The position numbers and the translations under genes are program-made. From UBA11740 sp049273695 (lineage in GTDB: Bacteria > Acidobacteriota > Blastocatellia > Pyrinomonadales > Pyrinomonadaceae): a DNA stretch of 64,000 nt. Below, piece after piece: positions 50,425 through 59,061 of this stretch. The stretch lies in assembly GCA_049273695.1 (NCBI GenBank), contig JBASRE010000016.1:13820-77819 (forward strand), in the 5' to 3' direction. Under the pieces are notes generated by a model. It saw only the letters and a program-made list of their open reading frames with translations. It searched no databases and had not been told where the DNA came from. Numbering within the stretch: the first letter of the stretch is position 1; the number at the start of each line of letters is the position of its first letter.

Positions 50425-53400
50425 CTACGCGCTCGCTTTTATTTGGTAACGATCCAATTTTAGATAGAGCCCTCGGCGGGTCAGCCCAAGTTCACGGGCT
50501 GCGCGAGAGATGTTGCCGCGGTGTTTTTGGAGAGCTTCGCGAATCATCTTGCGCTCGACCTCGGCGAGAGCCTCGTTGAGCGTCGCGTTGGCTGGAACAG
50601 TCACTGAGGAATCCTGGCCAAACGAGGCCGCGCCCGCCGGCGTGGCGACGGTCCGCATGCGTCGAAGTTCCGGCGAGAGTTGTTCCGCGGTTATCAACGT
50701 TCCGTCCTCAGACCGGGCCACCACTCGCTGCACTTCGTTGCACAATTGACGAACATTGCCTGGCCAGTCCGCAACCATCAGCAGATCGATAGCTTGAGGA
50801 GCGATGTGAATGTCGCGCCGGCCGAACTTCGCTGAATAATGATTGACGTAGTAATTGACGATGGTGGGAATCTCGGAACGTCTTTCGCGCAAGGGCGGCA
50901 CGCGGAGCCGAATGACATTCAATCGATAGTAGAGATCTTCGCGAAAACGTCCGTCCGCAACCATCTCTTCGAGATCGGTATTCGTTGCAGCGATGATCCG
51001 AACATCGACTTTGACTGGCCGCTGTTCGCCAAGTGGTTGAATCTCACCTTCCTGTAAAAATCGCAGGAGCTTTGGCTGTACGTCGAGCGGCAGGTCGCCG
51101 ATCTCATCAAGGAACAAGGTTCCGCCTGCGGCGGTGCGAATCACGCCGTCGGAATCTTTGACGGCGCCGGTGAACGCGCCCCGCCGATAGCCGAACAAAT
51201 ATCCTTCTGAAAGTTCTTTCGGCACCGCCGTGCAATTGAACGGCACGAAAATTTTGTCGCGACGCGAAGAGAGCGCGTGAATGGCTCTTGCCACCAACTC
51301 TTTGCCGGTGCCCGATTCACCTGTGACCAAAACCGTCACGTCTGACGAGCGAATCTTGTGTACTTCTTCAACCAGGCGCGTCATGGCGGGGCTTGAATGA
51401 ATGAAACCGGGCATGAGGCTGGCGCCGCTTAAGGTGTTGCCCTCGTCTGAGCGCTGGCTCAACGAAGTTCGTGAGCGTAAAGCGCAAACATCCATTCCCA
51501 ATTCAACCACGCGCAGAAGTGGATCGAGCGAAACGCTGTCGGTAAGTTCCGCGCGATTCGCGGGCGAAATCAACAGCGTCGCCGGCAAGGCATCGTTCGA
51601 CTTTAGCGTGATTATCAGGACATCGTGCTTCTTAATGAACGCGGCTTGCGCAGCGTCCGTCTCAACCGACGCGTAATCATCAGCCAGCGCCGTCGCCGCA
51701 TTGTTCTCGAGTCCATGCGCCACGACGACCCGCTGGCGGCCTTCTTCCTCTGGTTCGAGGATGAGCACTCGCTTCGCATTGGTCTCCTGATTAATAACCG
51801 CCGCCAACTCGCGCAGCAACAACGCGCGCGAGGCAACCGCCTCAGTCAGACGCAGCGTCAGCAGTTGTGACAGCGCCGAATGTTCCTGGCGCGCAGCCGG
51901 CGTCCCGACGAGCCGGGATTCCAGTTCGCGCGTTGCAGTTTCAGCTCTTTCCAGATCAAGCTGAGCGCCAAGTTCGCGAAATGTGTTAACTGCACGCGCT
52001 AACTGTTCCGCGGCGCGGTCCGTCTGGCTCAACGTGTATGCTTTGCCGAGTTCGTAGTGGGCGCGCGCTGCTCGATAACGGTCGCCTAACAAGTCGAAGA
52101 TGGAAACGCTGCGGCCGAAATGCTGCGCCGCCATTTCCGGATCGTTCCGCGACATCTCTTCCAGGCCGTGAAGTCTTTGCGCCTCACCGGCCAACAACAG
52201 GTCCGCCGTCGAATCGGTGATCTGTTCGGCGACCTCTTTCAGGTTGGCGCTGCACGTTTCAAGATCACCAAGCGCGAGAGATGCTTCCGCCACTATTAAC
52301 TGTGACTCGCAGACGGCATTCCGGTCAGCGATATGCTTCGCAATTTCGAGCGCGCTTTTGCCGCTCGCTAAAGCGTTGCTGGTTTGTCCCATCGCGAGGT
52401 AACACCGGCTTAACGTTCGCCGGGCCTGGCCTTCGTACCATTTGTTGGCGTGCTGCTTTGCGAGATCGACCGCCCGATCGAGATATCCCTTTGCCTCGTC
52501 AAGATCACCGCGCAACATGTGAAGCTCGCCGAGCGAATCCAGAATCATCGGAATCCGCCCGTAGTTCTCATCAACGTCAGTCGCCAGGGCCAGCGCTCGA
52601 TCAAGCGCTTCCTGCCCACGCTCCCATTGGCCGATCAAAATCAGGTTGATGCCTAAATTGTTGTAGCCGTCGGCCGCGCTTGCCTTGTGCTCGGTGCGCT
52701 CGAAGTAACTGATTCCTTTTTCGAGATATTGAATTCCGTCGTGTGGCCGTTTCAGGAACCAACAAGCGCCCGCCGTGTTTACGTAAATGCGGCCGAGCAC
52801 ATAACTCGCTTCGTGATCGCCAACTAATTTGGCCGCTTGTTCAAGATTCTCCAGTGCGCTCTCGTAATGCCCTTCGTGAAGGTCGGCAAGTCCCAAACCA
52901 AAATAAGCTTCCGTCAGTCCTCTCCAGTCGCCGGCTAAGCGGTAGCTTTCCAAAGCCCGCTGCGAGTAATCGCGCGCAATGTTGTATTCCGCGATCTTTC
53001 GATAAGTGCGGGCGAGAGCGGCATAAACTGAGCCGACCTCGGCGCCTTCTTCAGGCAGCGAGCGCAAAGCATTATTCAGAAGCCCAATCGCTTTAGGATG
53101 GTCACCGTTATTGGTGTGTGCGAGAGCGATCTGAACAGTGATTTTGGTGCCCAGAGACGGATCCAATTTGGCGCGCGCTTCCGTGGATTCGTACATGCTG
53201 ACTGTTGCGAACGAATCGCGGTAATGCCCCAGCATTTCGAGCGCGCTTGAGAGAAGGCAACGCGCTTCTGCCAGCACCGCCGGCTGGTTGGCCGCTCGCG
53301 CCGTGAGCGAGTTCAGCCGCGCGCGGGCCTCGGACGTCAATCCGCGGTCGAGCAATTCGCGAATTGATTCCAACTCAGCGTACAACTCTTCAGCCGATGC

Positions 53401-53475
53401 TTTGCCGCGCGATCGGAGATGCGCGCGCGCGCGTTCGAGGTCGACTACGGCGTTCTTTTCTCTGGAGTCACTCAA
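50425..53475 (-). CDS. TPR sigma-54-dependent transcription activator
   Basis: A 1016-residue cytosolic regulator. Residues about 60-530 are tandem TPR helices (for example GLTEAYFGLGLADLHEGHYE and SAADGYNNLGINLILIGQWE), about 560-690 may be GAF-like, about 695-930 are the AAA+ sigma-54 interaction domain: Walker A GESGTGKE (719-726), GAFTGA (766-771), Walker B LFLDEIGD. The end is a Fis-type HTH (about 980-1008, GNISRAARELGLTRRGLYLK). TTG start at 53475 with GGAAGG 8 nt upstream. No phosphoreceiver or membrane segment, so the TPR array is the likely sensor. It converges on the nonapeptide array, whose sigma-54 promoter it is well placed to activate. Confidence 0.92.
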   Translation of the reverse strand: MSDSREKNAVVDLERARAHLRSRGKASAEELYAELESIRELLDRGLTSEARARLNSLTARAANQPAVLAEARCLLSSALEMLGHYRDSFATVSMYESTEARAKLDPSLGTKITVQIALAHTNNGDHPKAIGLLNNALRSLPEEGAEVGSVYAALARTYRKIAEYNIARDYSQRALESYRLAGDWRGLTEAYFGLGLADLHEGHYESALENLEQAAKLVGDHEASYVLGRIYVNTAGACWFLKRPHDGIQYLEKGISYFERTEHKASAADGYNNLGINLILIGQWERGQEALDRALALATDVDENYGRIPMILDSLGELHMLRGDLDEAKGYLDRAVDLAKQHANKWYEGQARRTLSRCYLAMGQTSNALASGKSALEIAKHIADRNAVCESQLIVAEASLALGDLETCSANLKEVAEQITDSTADLLLAGEAQRLHGLEEMSRNDPEMAAQHFGRSVSIFDLLGDRYRAARAHYELGKAYTLSQTDRAAEQLARAVNTFRELGAQLDLERAETATRELESRLVGTPAARQEHSALSQLLTLRLTEAVASRALLLRELAAVINQETNAKRVLILEPEEEGRQRVVVAHGLENNAATALADDYASVETDAAQAAFIKKHDVLIITLKSNDALPATLLISPANRAELTDSVSLDPLLRVVELGMDVCALRSRTSLSQRSDEGNTLSGASLMPGFIHSSPAMTRLVEEVHKIRSSDVTVLVTGESGTGKELVARAIHALSSRRDKIFVPFNCTAVPKELSEGYLFGYRRGAFTGAVKDSDGVIRTAAGGTLFLDEIGDLPLDVQPKLLRFLQEGEIQPLGEQRPVKVDVRIIAATNTDLEEMVADGRFREDLYYRLNVIRLRVPPLRERRSEIPTIVNYYVNHYSAKFGRRDIHIAPQAIDLLMVADWPGNVRQLCNEVQRVVARSEDGTLITAEQLSPELRRMRTVATPAGAASFGQDSSVTVPANATLNEALAEVERKMIREALQKHRGNISRAARELGLTRRGLYLKLDRYQIKASA

Positions 53476-53719
53476 AAGGGGAACCTTCCGGCCGAAGTAA
53501 TGGCCACGGATTTACGTTGCTGAAAGAAGCAATAAATACGGAATGACTTACACTTTTCACGTTCGAACCCACGGGGCAGGTTAATGCGGGCGCTGAGAGA
53601 GTCACCCGCTCTTGCCGAAAGACGCCCTGAAAATAGCACGAGTTTCGTCAGGCGTCACGAAATTCGCCAGCCCAATAGTGATCACAAACACGGGCCAGAA
53701 TCGATATTCGGTCGATTCC

Positions 53720-53748
53720 TTGACACCCCTCAGACCGCCACTTATCAT
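53720..53748 (+). promoter_or_regulatory. Sigma-70 promoter of the ffh operon
   Basis: TTGACA (53720-53725), 17-nt spacer, TATCAT (53743-53748). Transcription would start near 53756, 30 nt before ffh. The rest of the 310-bp gap 53476-53785 shows no gene. Confidence 0.8.
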
Positions 53749-53785
53749 GCTTGTTTCCGCGTCTGCCGGGATTGTTGTCTGATGT

Positions 53786-55249
53786 ATGTTCGAGTCTCTT
53801 TCCGACAAACTCAAGCGGACGCTGAAGAACCTGCGCGGCGAAGGCGTCCTCACGAAAGAACACGTTGACGCAGCGCTGCGCGAAATCCGTCTGGCGCTGC
53901 TCGAAGCCGACGTTAATTACAAGGTCGCCAAGGATTTCATCGCGTCGGTTAAAGAAAAGGCCGAAGGACAGCAGGTTTGGCTCGAATTAAAGCCGTCCGA
54001 ACAAGTCGTCAAGATTGTTTTTGATGAGCTGGTGGAACTGCTCGGCGGGCAATCATCACGGCTGGTTTTCACAAAAACGGCGCCGAATACGGTGATGATC
54101 GTCGGCCTGCAAGGTTCAGGTAAGACGACTTCGACCGGAAAGATAGCGCGATGGCTGGCGGCAAATCAGCAGCGAAAGCCGCTGCTCCTGTCGACCGACG
54201 TTTACCGGCCCGCCGCGCGCGAACAGTTGAAGGTCATCGCGAAGGCGACTGGCCAATCGATCTTTGAAAAGCCTGAGACGAACGATCCGCTGGAGTTGAC
54301 GCGTGAGGCTTTGAAGCACGCGCGCGACACTGGCTATGACACGCTCTTGATCGACACGGCCGGACGACTTCACCTCGACGATCAGTTGATGGAGGAACTG
54401 GTCAACATCAAGAACGAAACGCATCCGGTCGAAATCCTTTTCGTCGCCGATGCAATGACGGGTCAGGACGCAGTCAGATCAGCGGAAGAGTTTCATGCGC
54501 GCATCGGAATTACCGGCGTCGTGTTGACGAAGATGGACGGCGACGCGCGTGGTGGCGCGGCGCTCTCGATCAAGCAAGTGATCGGACAGCCCGTGAAGTT
54601 CGTCGGCGTCGGCGAGAAGTACGACGCGCTTGAGCCGTTCTATCCCGATCGGGTTGCCCAGCGCATCCTGGGAATGGGCGACGTGCTGTCGCTCATCGAA
54701 CAGGTTCAGGACAAGATCGATCAGGACGACGCTGAGGCGCAGCTTAAGAAGCTACAGAAGAATCAATTCACGCTCGATGATTTTCGTTCGCAACTCAGGC
54801 AGGTAAAGAAGCTCGGTTCTTTTTCAAAGATTCTGAAGCTGCTGCCGGATCAACTGCTCGGCGGGGTTGGCATGCCGGACTTGACCGACGAGCAGTCGGC
54901 GCTGATGGAAAAAGAGCTGCGCCGCACTGAGGCGATGATTGATTCGATGACGCGCGAGGAGCGCGCGAATCACATGATTCTGAACGCGAACCGGCGGCGG
55001 CGCATTGCGCGCGGTTCGGGTTCAACGGTGCAGCAGGTGAATTCGCTGATCAAGCAGTACACCGAAATGCGCCGCATGATGCAGCAGCTTTCGGGTTCGG
55101 GAATGTTTGGCGGCGGCGTAGGCGGCAAGATGATGCGTCGCATGGCGGGCATGCCGGGAATGGATGGCGGCATCGGCGATCCGATGATGCCTGGTTTACC
55201 GGCGGGACCGTCGCGCAAGAAGAAGAAAAAGAAGAAGAAGAGGCGATAA
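53786..55249 (+). CDS. ffh: Signal recognition particle GTPase Ffh
   Basis: A 487-residue protein that binds signal sequences and SRP RNA and docks with FtsY. The N domain (SDKLKRTLKNLRGEGVLT), G domain with G1 GLQGSGKTT, DTAGRLH, TKMDGDARGG, and a Met-rich M domain (about 330-440, GMFGGG..MMRRMAGMPGM) are all present. It ends in a run of 11 Lys/Arg residues after a Pro-Gly-Met tail. First gene of the ffh-rpsP-khpA-rimM-trmD-rplS operon. Confidence 0.97.
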   Translation: MFESLSDKLKRTLKNLRGEGVLTKEHVDAALREIRLALLEADVNYKVAKDFIASVKEKAEGQQVWLELKPSEQVVKIVFDELVELLGGQSSRLVFTKTAPNTVMIVGLQGSGKTTSTGKIARWLAANQQRKPLLLSTDVYRPAAREQLKVIAKATGQSIFEKPETNDPLELTREALKHARDTGYDTLLIDTAGRLHLDDQLMEELVNIKNETHPVEILFVADAMTGQDAVRSAEEFHARIGITGVVLTKMDGDARGGAALSIKQVIGQPVKFVGVGEKYDALEPFYPDRVAQRILGMGDVLSLIEQVQDKIDQDDAEAQLKKLQKNQFTLDDFRSQLRQVKKLGSFSKILKLLPDQLLGGVGMPDLTDEQSALMEKELRRTEAMIDSMTREERANHMILNANRRRRIARGSGSTVQQVNSLIKQYTEMRRMMQQLSGSGMFGGGVGGKMMRRMAGMPGMDGGIGDPMMPGLPAGPSRKKKKKKKKRR

Positions 55250-55257
55250 TTTTTTCT

Positions 55258-55345
55258 CCCTCTCCCTTTGGGAGAGGGCTGGGGTGAGGGCCTGGCGAGT
55301 TGCGTCACTAATCCCTCACCCTAACCCTCTCCCATCGGGAGAGGG
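55258..55345. repeat. CTCTCCC hairpin repeat pair after ffh
   Basis: Two palindromes, CCCTCTCCC-TTT-GGGAGAGGG (55258-55278) and CCCTCTCCC-ATC-GGGAGAGGG (55325-55345), of the same family as 14690-14708, with GGGTGAGGG / CCCTCACCC pairing between them. They fill the ffh-rpsP gap. Confidence 0.75.
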
Positions 55346-55371
55346 AACAAAGCACTTGAAGGAGAAATATT

Positions 55372-55632
55372 TTGTTAGCAATTAGATTAATGCGAATGGG
55401 CGCGAAGAAGCGTCCGAGCTATCGCATCGTAGTCAAAGAAAAGCAGTCGAAGCGTGACGGCGCGTACCTTGAGAATCTTGGTACGTACAATCCGACCCGC
55501 GAGCCCGCGGAAATCAATCTCAGGGCCGATCGCGTCGAGTACTGGATCGGTAAAGGCGCGCAGCCGACGGACACCGTGCGGCGCTTGATTAAACAGGCGG
55601 CGAAGAACCAGGCGACTGCCGAAGCCGTCTAA
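55372..55632 (+). CDS. rpsP: Ribosomal protein bS16
   Basis: An 86-residue 30S protein. IRLMRMGAKKRPSYRIVV and YLENLGTYNP are S16 signatures. It starts with TTG at 55372, with GGAG 8 nt upstream, an uncommon start codon for a ribosomal protein. Confidence 0.96.
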   Translation: MLAIRLMRMGAKKRPSYRIVVKEKQSKRDGAYLENLGTYNPTREPAEINLRADRVEYWIGKGAQPTDTVRRLIKQAAKNQATAEAV

Positions 55633-55633
55633 A

Positions 55634-55706
55634 GTCCAACGTCCAATGTCCAAAGTTGCGATTCGCGACAGGACGTTGGACCCGGGACTTTGGATTTTGG
55701 ACTAAG
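55634..55706. repeat. Intercistronic inverted repeat between rpsP and khpA
   Basis: GTCCAACGTCC (55634-55644) pairs with GGACGTTGGAC (55671-55681), and a second pair TCCAAAGT with ACTTTGGA follows. It occupies nearly all of the 77-bp gap, ending 4 nt before the khpA ATG. Confidence 0.7.
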
Positions 55707-55709
55707 TGA

Positions 55710-55940
55710 ATGCGCGACACGATCGAAATGGTAGTCAAGGCTCTCGTCGATGACGGCGACGCTGTTGACGTGCGCGAGATTGACCGCAATGGCACCACGA
55801 GGATCGAGGTTCGCGTCGCGCAGCCGGACATGGGCAAGGTCATTGGTAAGCAGGGACGGACGGTGCGCGCGCTGCGTTCGCTGGTTTACGCGGCGGGCCT
55901 AAAGCAGAATCGGCGATACGTTTTGGACGTGGTTGAGTAA
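55710..55940 (+). CDS. khpA: KH-domain RNA-binding protein KhpA
   Basis: A 76-residue single KH domain. GKVIGKQGRTVRALRSLV is the GxxG loop with its helix. KhpA, with KhpB, binds many RNAs in the envelope-growth network. No ribosome-binding site is visible before the ATG, which follows the inverted repeat directly. Confidence 0.9.
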   Translation: MRDTIEMVVKALVDDGDAVDVREIDRNGTTRIEVRVAQPDMGKVIGKQGRTVRALRSLVYAAGLKQNRRYVLDVVE

Positions 55941-55941
55941 C

Positions 55942-56469
55942 GTGCCACCTGACAAGGACGATCCGATCGTCGTCGCGCGCATTGTGAAGACGCGCGGCTT
56001 GCGCGGCGAGGTCGTCGCGGACCTGCTGACAGATTTTCCGGATCGGTTTGAAAACCTAAAGTCGTTGATCGGGCTTTCACCTGATGAAAGTCGAAGATCT
56101 TTGGAAATTGAAGAACAGTGGTTCCACGGCAATCGGCTGGTGCTGAAGTTCGCCGGCTTCGATACGATTGACGCAGCGAAGGAACTCGTCAATTACATTC
56201 TGGCGGTCCCGGCCGAAGATCGCATCGAACTGCCGGAAGACAGCTTCTATGAATGGGAGTTGATCGGCTGTCGCGTGGAAACGGTTGGCGGCGAGCACAT
56301 CGGGGAAATTGCCGGGGTGATGCATACCGGTGGCGTCGAGATTCTGAAGGTGGTTGATCAGACTGGTCGCGACCGATTGATTCCGATGGCCAGCGACATC
56401 GTCGTCGAGATTGACAAAGAGAAGAAGCTGGTTCGGGTGGATCCTCCTGAAGGCCTGCTGGAGCTTTAG
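55942..56469 (+). CDS. rimM: 16S rRNA processing protein RimM
   Basis: A 175-residue ribosome-maturation factor for the 30S head. IVVARIVKTRGLRGEVV is the N-terminal RimM motif and the PRC-barrel end reads DLIGCRVETVGGEHIGEI-like and LIPMASDIVVEID. GTG start chosen at 55942, one base after the khpA stop; a TTG at 55933 would overlap that gene. Confidence 0.93.
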   Translation: MPPDKDDPIVVARIVKTRGLRGEVVADLLTDFPDRFENLKSLIGLSPDESRRSLEIEEQWFHGNRLVLKFAGFDTIDAAKELVNYILAVPAEDRIELPEDSFYEWELIGCRVETVGGEHIGEIAGVMHTGGVEILKVVDQTGRDRLIPMASDIVVEIDKEKKLVRVDPPEGLLEL

Positions 56470-56470
56470 G

Positions 56471-56530
56471 ATTGATTCATTGGCTCATTGATCAATTGAA
56501 TCAATGAAGAAAATGGTTCAATGAATCAAT
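56471..56530. repeat. Intercistronic inverted repeat between rimM and trmD
   Basis: ATTGATTCATTG (56471-56482) pairs perfectly with CAATGAATCAAT (56519-56530), with TTGATCAA in the loop region. It takes the place of a ribosome-binding site before the trmD ATG at 56535. Confidence 0.75.
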
Positions 56531-56534
56531 CAAA

Positions 56535-57233
56535 ATGCTTCGCGTCGATATCATTACGATCTTCCCGGATTATTTTCGCGAAGTATTCGAGTACGGAATT
56601 ATTCGCCGCGCTAGTACGGCGAGCTTAGTTGAGATTAAGGCACACGACCTAAGGTCGTGGACCTCGGACAAGCACAAGGTCGTTGACGACCGGCCATTCG
56701 GTGGCGGCGACGGCATGGTGCTAAAGCCGGAACCGATCTTTGCAGCAGTTGAATCGTTGACCGGTGCACGACGACGCGCAGATGTGCCGAGCGGCGGGCG
56801 CGTGGTGCTGCTTTCGCCGCAAGGCAAGCAGTTTACGCAGTCGATGGCGGCGGAATTCGCGCAATCAGAGCAACTGGTTTTGATTTGCGGGCGTTATGAA
56901 GGCGTCGATGAACGCGTCGCGGATGCGCTCGTCACCGATGAAGTTTCGATTGGCGATTACGTTTTGTCCGGCGGAGAGCCGGCGGCCCTGGTTCTAGTTG
57001 AGGCGGTCGTTCGATTGATACCCGGCGCATTGGGAAGCGAAACCTCGGCTACGACTGAGTCGTTCTCGGATGGCTTGCTTGACTATCCGCATTACACGCG
57101 GCCGCCGGACTTTGAAGGCATGCGCGCGCCGGAAGTCTTGTTGACCGGCCATCATGCTGAGATCGAGCGTTGGCGTCAGGGAGCTGCTGAAGAAAAGACG
57201 AAAAGGAATCGTCCTGATCTTTTAAAGAAATGA
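56535..57233 (+). CDS. trmD: tRNA (guanine-37 N1)-methyltransferase
   Basis: A 232-residue SPOUT enzyme. VDIITIFPDYF, DDRPFGGGDGMVLKPEPIF, LICGRYEGVDERV and the YVLSGGEPAALVLVEAV segment are TrmD motifs. It methylates G37 of tRNA to prevent frameshifting. Confidence 0.97.
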   Translation: MLRVDIITIFPDYFREVFEYGIIRRASTASLVEIKAHDLRSWTSDKHKVVDDRPFGGGDGMVLKPEPIFAAVESLTGARRRADVPSGGRVVLLSPQGKQFTQSMAAEFAQSEQLVLICGRYEGVDERVADALVTDEVSIGDYVLSGGEPAALVLVEAVVRLIPGALGSETSATTESFSDGLLDYPHYTRPPDFEGMRAPEVLLTGHHAEIERWRQGAAEEKTKRNRPDLLKK

Positions 57234-57237
57234 AAGC

Positions 57238-57335
57238 TGTGCTTTGTACTTAGTATTTTGTGCTTTGATGTGTTTTCAAAGGGACACGGCACTCGACTAG
57301 GACATCGAAGTACAAAGAACAAAGAACAAAGCACG
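57238..57335. repeat. Intercistronic inverted repeat between trmD and rplS
   Basis: GTGCTTTGTACTT-like sequence near 57239 and 57262 faces AAGTACAAAGAAC..AAAGCAC near 57308-57334. It fills most of the 120-bp gap. Confidence 0.6.
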
Positions 57336-57353
57336 CTTTTTTGGGAGTTAATC

Positions 57354-57761
57354 ATGAACCGCTTAGATACAATCGAGAACACACAGTTACGAAATAACAT
57401 TCCGGATTTTCAGCCGGGCGATACAGTCCGCGTTCACGTTCGGATCAAAGAATCAGAAACGAAAGAGCGCTTGCAGGCTTTTGAAGGCGTGTGCATTGCG
57501 CGCAAGCACGGTGGCGCGCGCGAGACGATCACCGTTCGCAAGACCAGCTTCGGTGTTGGTGTCGAAAGAATCTTTCCGCTGCACGCGACCATCATCGATC
57601 ACATCGACGTGGTGAAGAAGGGGCACGTGCGTCGCGCCAAGCTTTACTACCTGCGAAATCTGCGCGGCAAGGCAGCTCGTATTCGTGAACGCGACACGCG
57701 TCAGACCGCAGTTGCCGGAGCCGCTACGGTTGGCGGCGGCGCGGCCGAAAGCAAGGAATAG
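57354..57761 (+). CDS. rplS: Ribosomal protein bL19
   Basis: A 135-residue 50S protein at the 30S-50S interface. PDFQPGDTVRVHVRI, RLQAFEGVCIARK and GVGVERIFPLHA are L19 motifs. GGGAG lies 6 nt before the ATG at 57354; the frame extends upstream through the repeat but that is not used. The Ala/Gly-rich tail is longer than usual. Confidence 0.96.
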   Translation: MNRLDTIENTQLRNNIPDFQPGDTVRVHVRIKESETKERLQAFEGVCIARKHGGARETITVRKTSFGVGVERIFPLHATIIDHIDVVKKGHVRRAKLYYLRNLRGKAARIRERDTRQTAVAGAATVGGGAAESKE

Positions 57762-57766
57762 GTGTA

Positions 57767-57817
57767 GCGCAAGTTGATAACTTGCGCACCAACACAAGCC
57801 GCAAGTTAACAACTTGC
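57767..57817. repeat. GCGCAAGTT palindrome pair after rplS
   Basis: Two copies of the palindrome found at 4939-4959: GCGCAAGTT-GAT-AACTTGCGC (57767-57787) and GCAAGTT-AAC-AACTTGC (57801-57817). They end 12 nt before the glycosyltransferase start and may act as the operon's end hairpin. Confidence 0.75.
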
Positions 57818-57829
57818 GCAACTCCGCTC

Positions 57830-58954
57830 GTGCACATCGCTATTGACGCGCATTCCGTCGGAGCCCAGCTCGCCGGCAATGAAACCTACGCCGTCAATTT
57901 GATCGAGGCCCTCGCTGAGATCGATCAATCCAATCAATACACGCTCTACGTTACGAAACAGTCCGCGGTCGATCGGTTCAACGGCCGCTGGCCCAACTTT
58001 GAAGTAAAACGCACGCTGCCGCACACGCCGCTCGTGCGGATTCCGCTAATACTCTCAGCCGAGTTGCGGCGGAATCCCGTAGATGTGCTTCATGTGCAAT
58101 ATACGGCGCCGCCGCTTGCGCCCTGCACAGTGGTCGCGACAATTCACGATTTGTCTTTCGAGCACTTGCCGGAGACTTTCAATCGCCGCAGTCGCGCGCA
58201 ACTCCGCTTGACGGTTCGTCGCACCGCGCGCAACGCTGCACAGATTCTCACGCTTTCGGAGTTTTCCCGGCGGGACATAATCGAAACCTACGCGATTGAT
58301 CCTGACCGCATCGCGGTTACGCCGGCGGCCGCGCCCTCACACTTTCGGCCGGTGACAAATGAAACAAATCTGCGACGGATTCGAGCGACTTACGGGATTG
58401 AGCGCGATTACATTTTGGCGCTCGGATCGATCCAGCCGCGCAAGAATCTAGTTCGGCTCATCAACGCGTATTCGTCGCTGTGGAAGGAGCAACAGAATCT
58501 CGCGATGCCGCAACTTGTTATCGCTGGTAAACGTGGCTGGCTGGAGGGCGAAACGTTGCGCGCGGCTGAACTGAGCGCCGCCGCCCGTGACATTCGATTC
58601 ATCGGCTACGTGGCCGAGGCCGATTTGCCAGAGCTCTTCAGCGGAGCAATGTGTTTTGCCTATCCGTCTTATTTCGAAGGCTTTGGCTTGCCGGTTCTTG
58701 AAGCAATGCAGTGCGGCACGCCCGTGATAGCGGGTGATCGAACGAGTTTGCCGGAAGTTGCCGGCGATGCGGCGCTGTTGGTTGATCCTTTCGATGAAAC
58801 CGTTATCGCGGATGCGCTGCGAAACCTGATCGAAAACCCAAACCGCCGCGATGATTTGCGCGTCAAAGGCATCGAAAGGGCGAAGCGATTTAGTTGGCAA
58901 CAGACCGCGCAATTGACTTTGCAGGCTTATGAGCGCGGACGATTAAAGAGGTAA
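57830..58954 (+). CDS. Glycosyltransferase family 4 (GT-B)
   Basis: A 374-residue GT-B enzyme. ILALGSIQPRKNLVRLINAY is the donor-side motif and FAYPSYFEGFGLPVLEAMQCGTPV the EX7E sugar-nucleotide site. DAHSVGAQLAGNETYAVNL is the acceptor-side start. GTG start at 57830 is chosen because the longer frame would include the palindromic repeat. Probably acts in surface polysaccharide assembly. Confidence 0.88.
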   Translation: MHIAIDAHSVGAQLAGNETYAVNLIEALAEIDQSNQYTLYVTKQSAVDRFNGRWPNFEVKRTLPHTPLVRIPLILSAELRRNPVDVLHVQYTAPPLAPCTVVATIHDLSFEHLPETFNRRSRAQLRLTVRRTARNAAQILTLSEFSRRDIIETYAIDPDRIAVTPAAAPSHFRPVTNETNLRRIRATYGIERDYILALGSIQPRKNLVRLINAYSSLWKEQQNLAMPQLVIAGKRGWLEGETLRAAELSAAARDIRFIGYVAEADLPELFSGAMCFAYPSYFEGFGLPVLEAMQCGTPVIAGDRTSLPEVAGDAALLVDPFDETVIADALRNLIENPNRRDDLRVKGIERAKRFSWQQTAQLTLQAYERGRLKR

Positions 58955-59061
58955 TCTGGCTTGCCCCGGATTGGCATCACTGAATGACGACGGAACGGAT
59001 TTGTTCTCGACTTGCTCGCCGATTCTGTGATTTGATGTAGCACCTTGTCCTGATCTGATTT

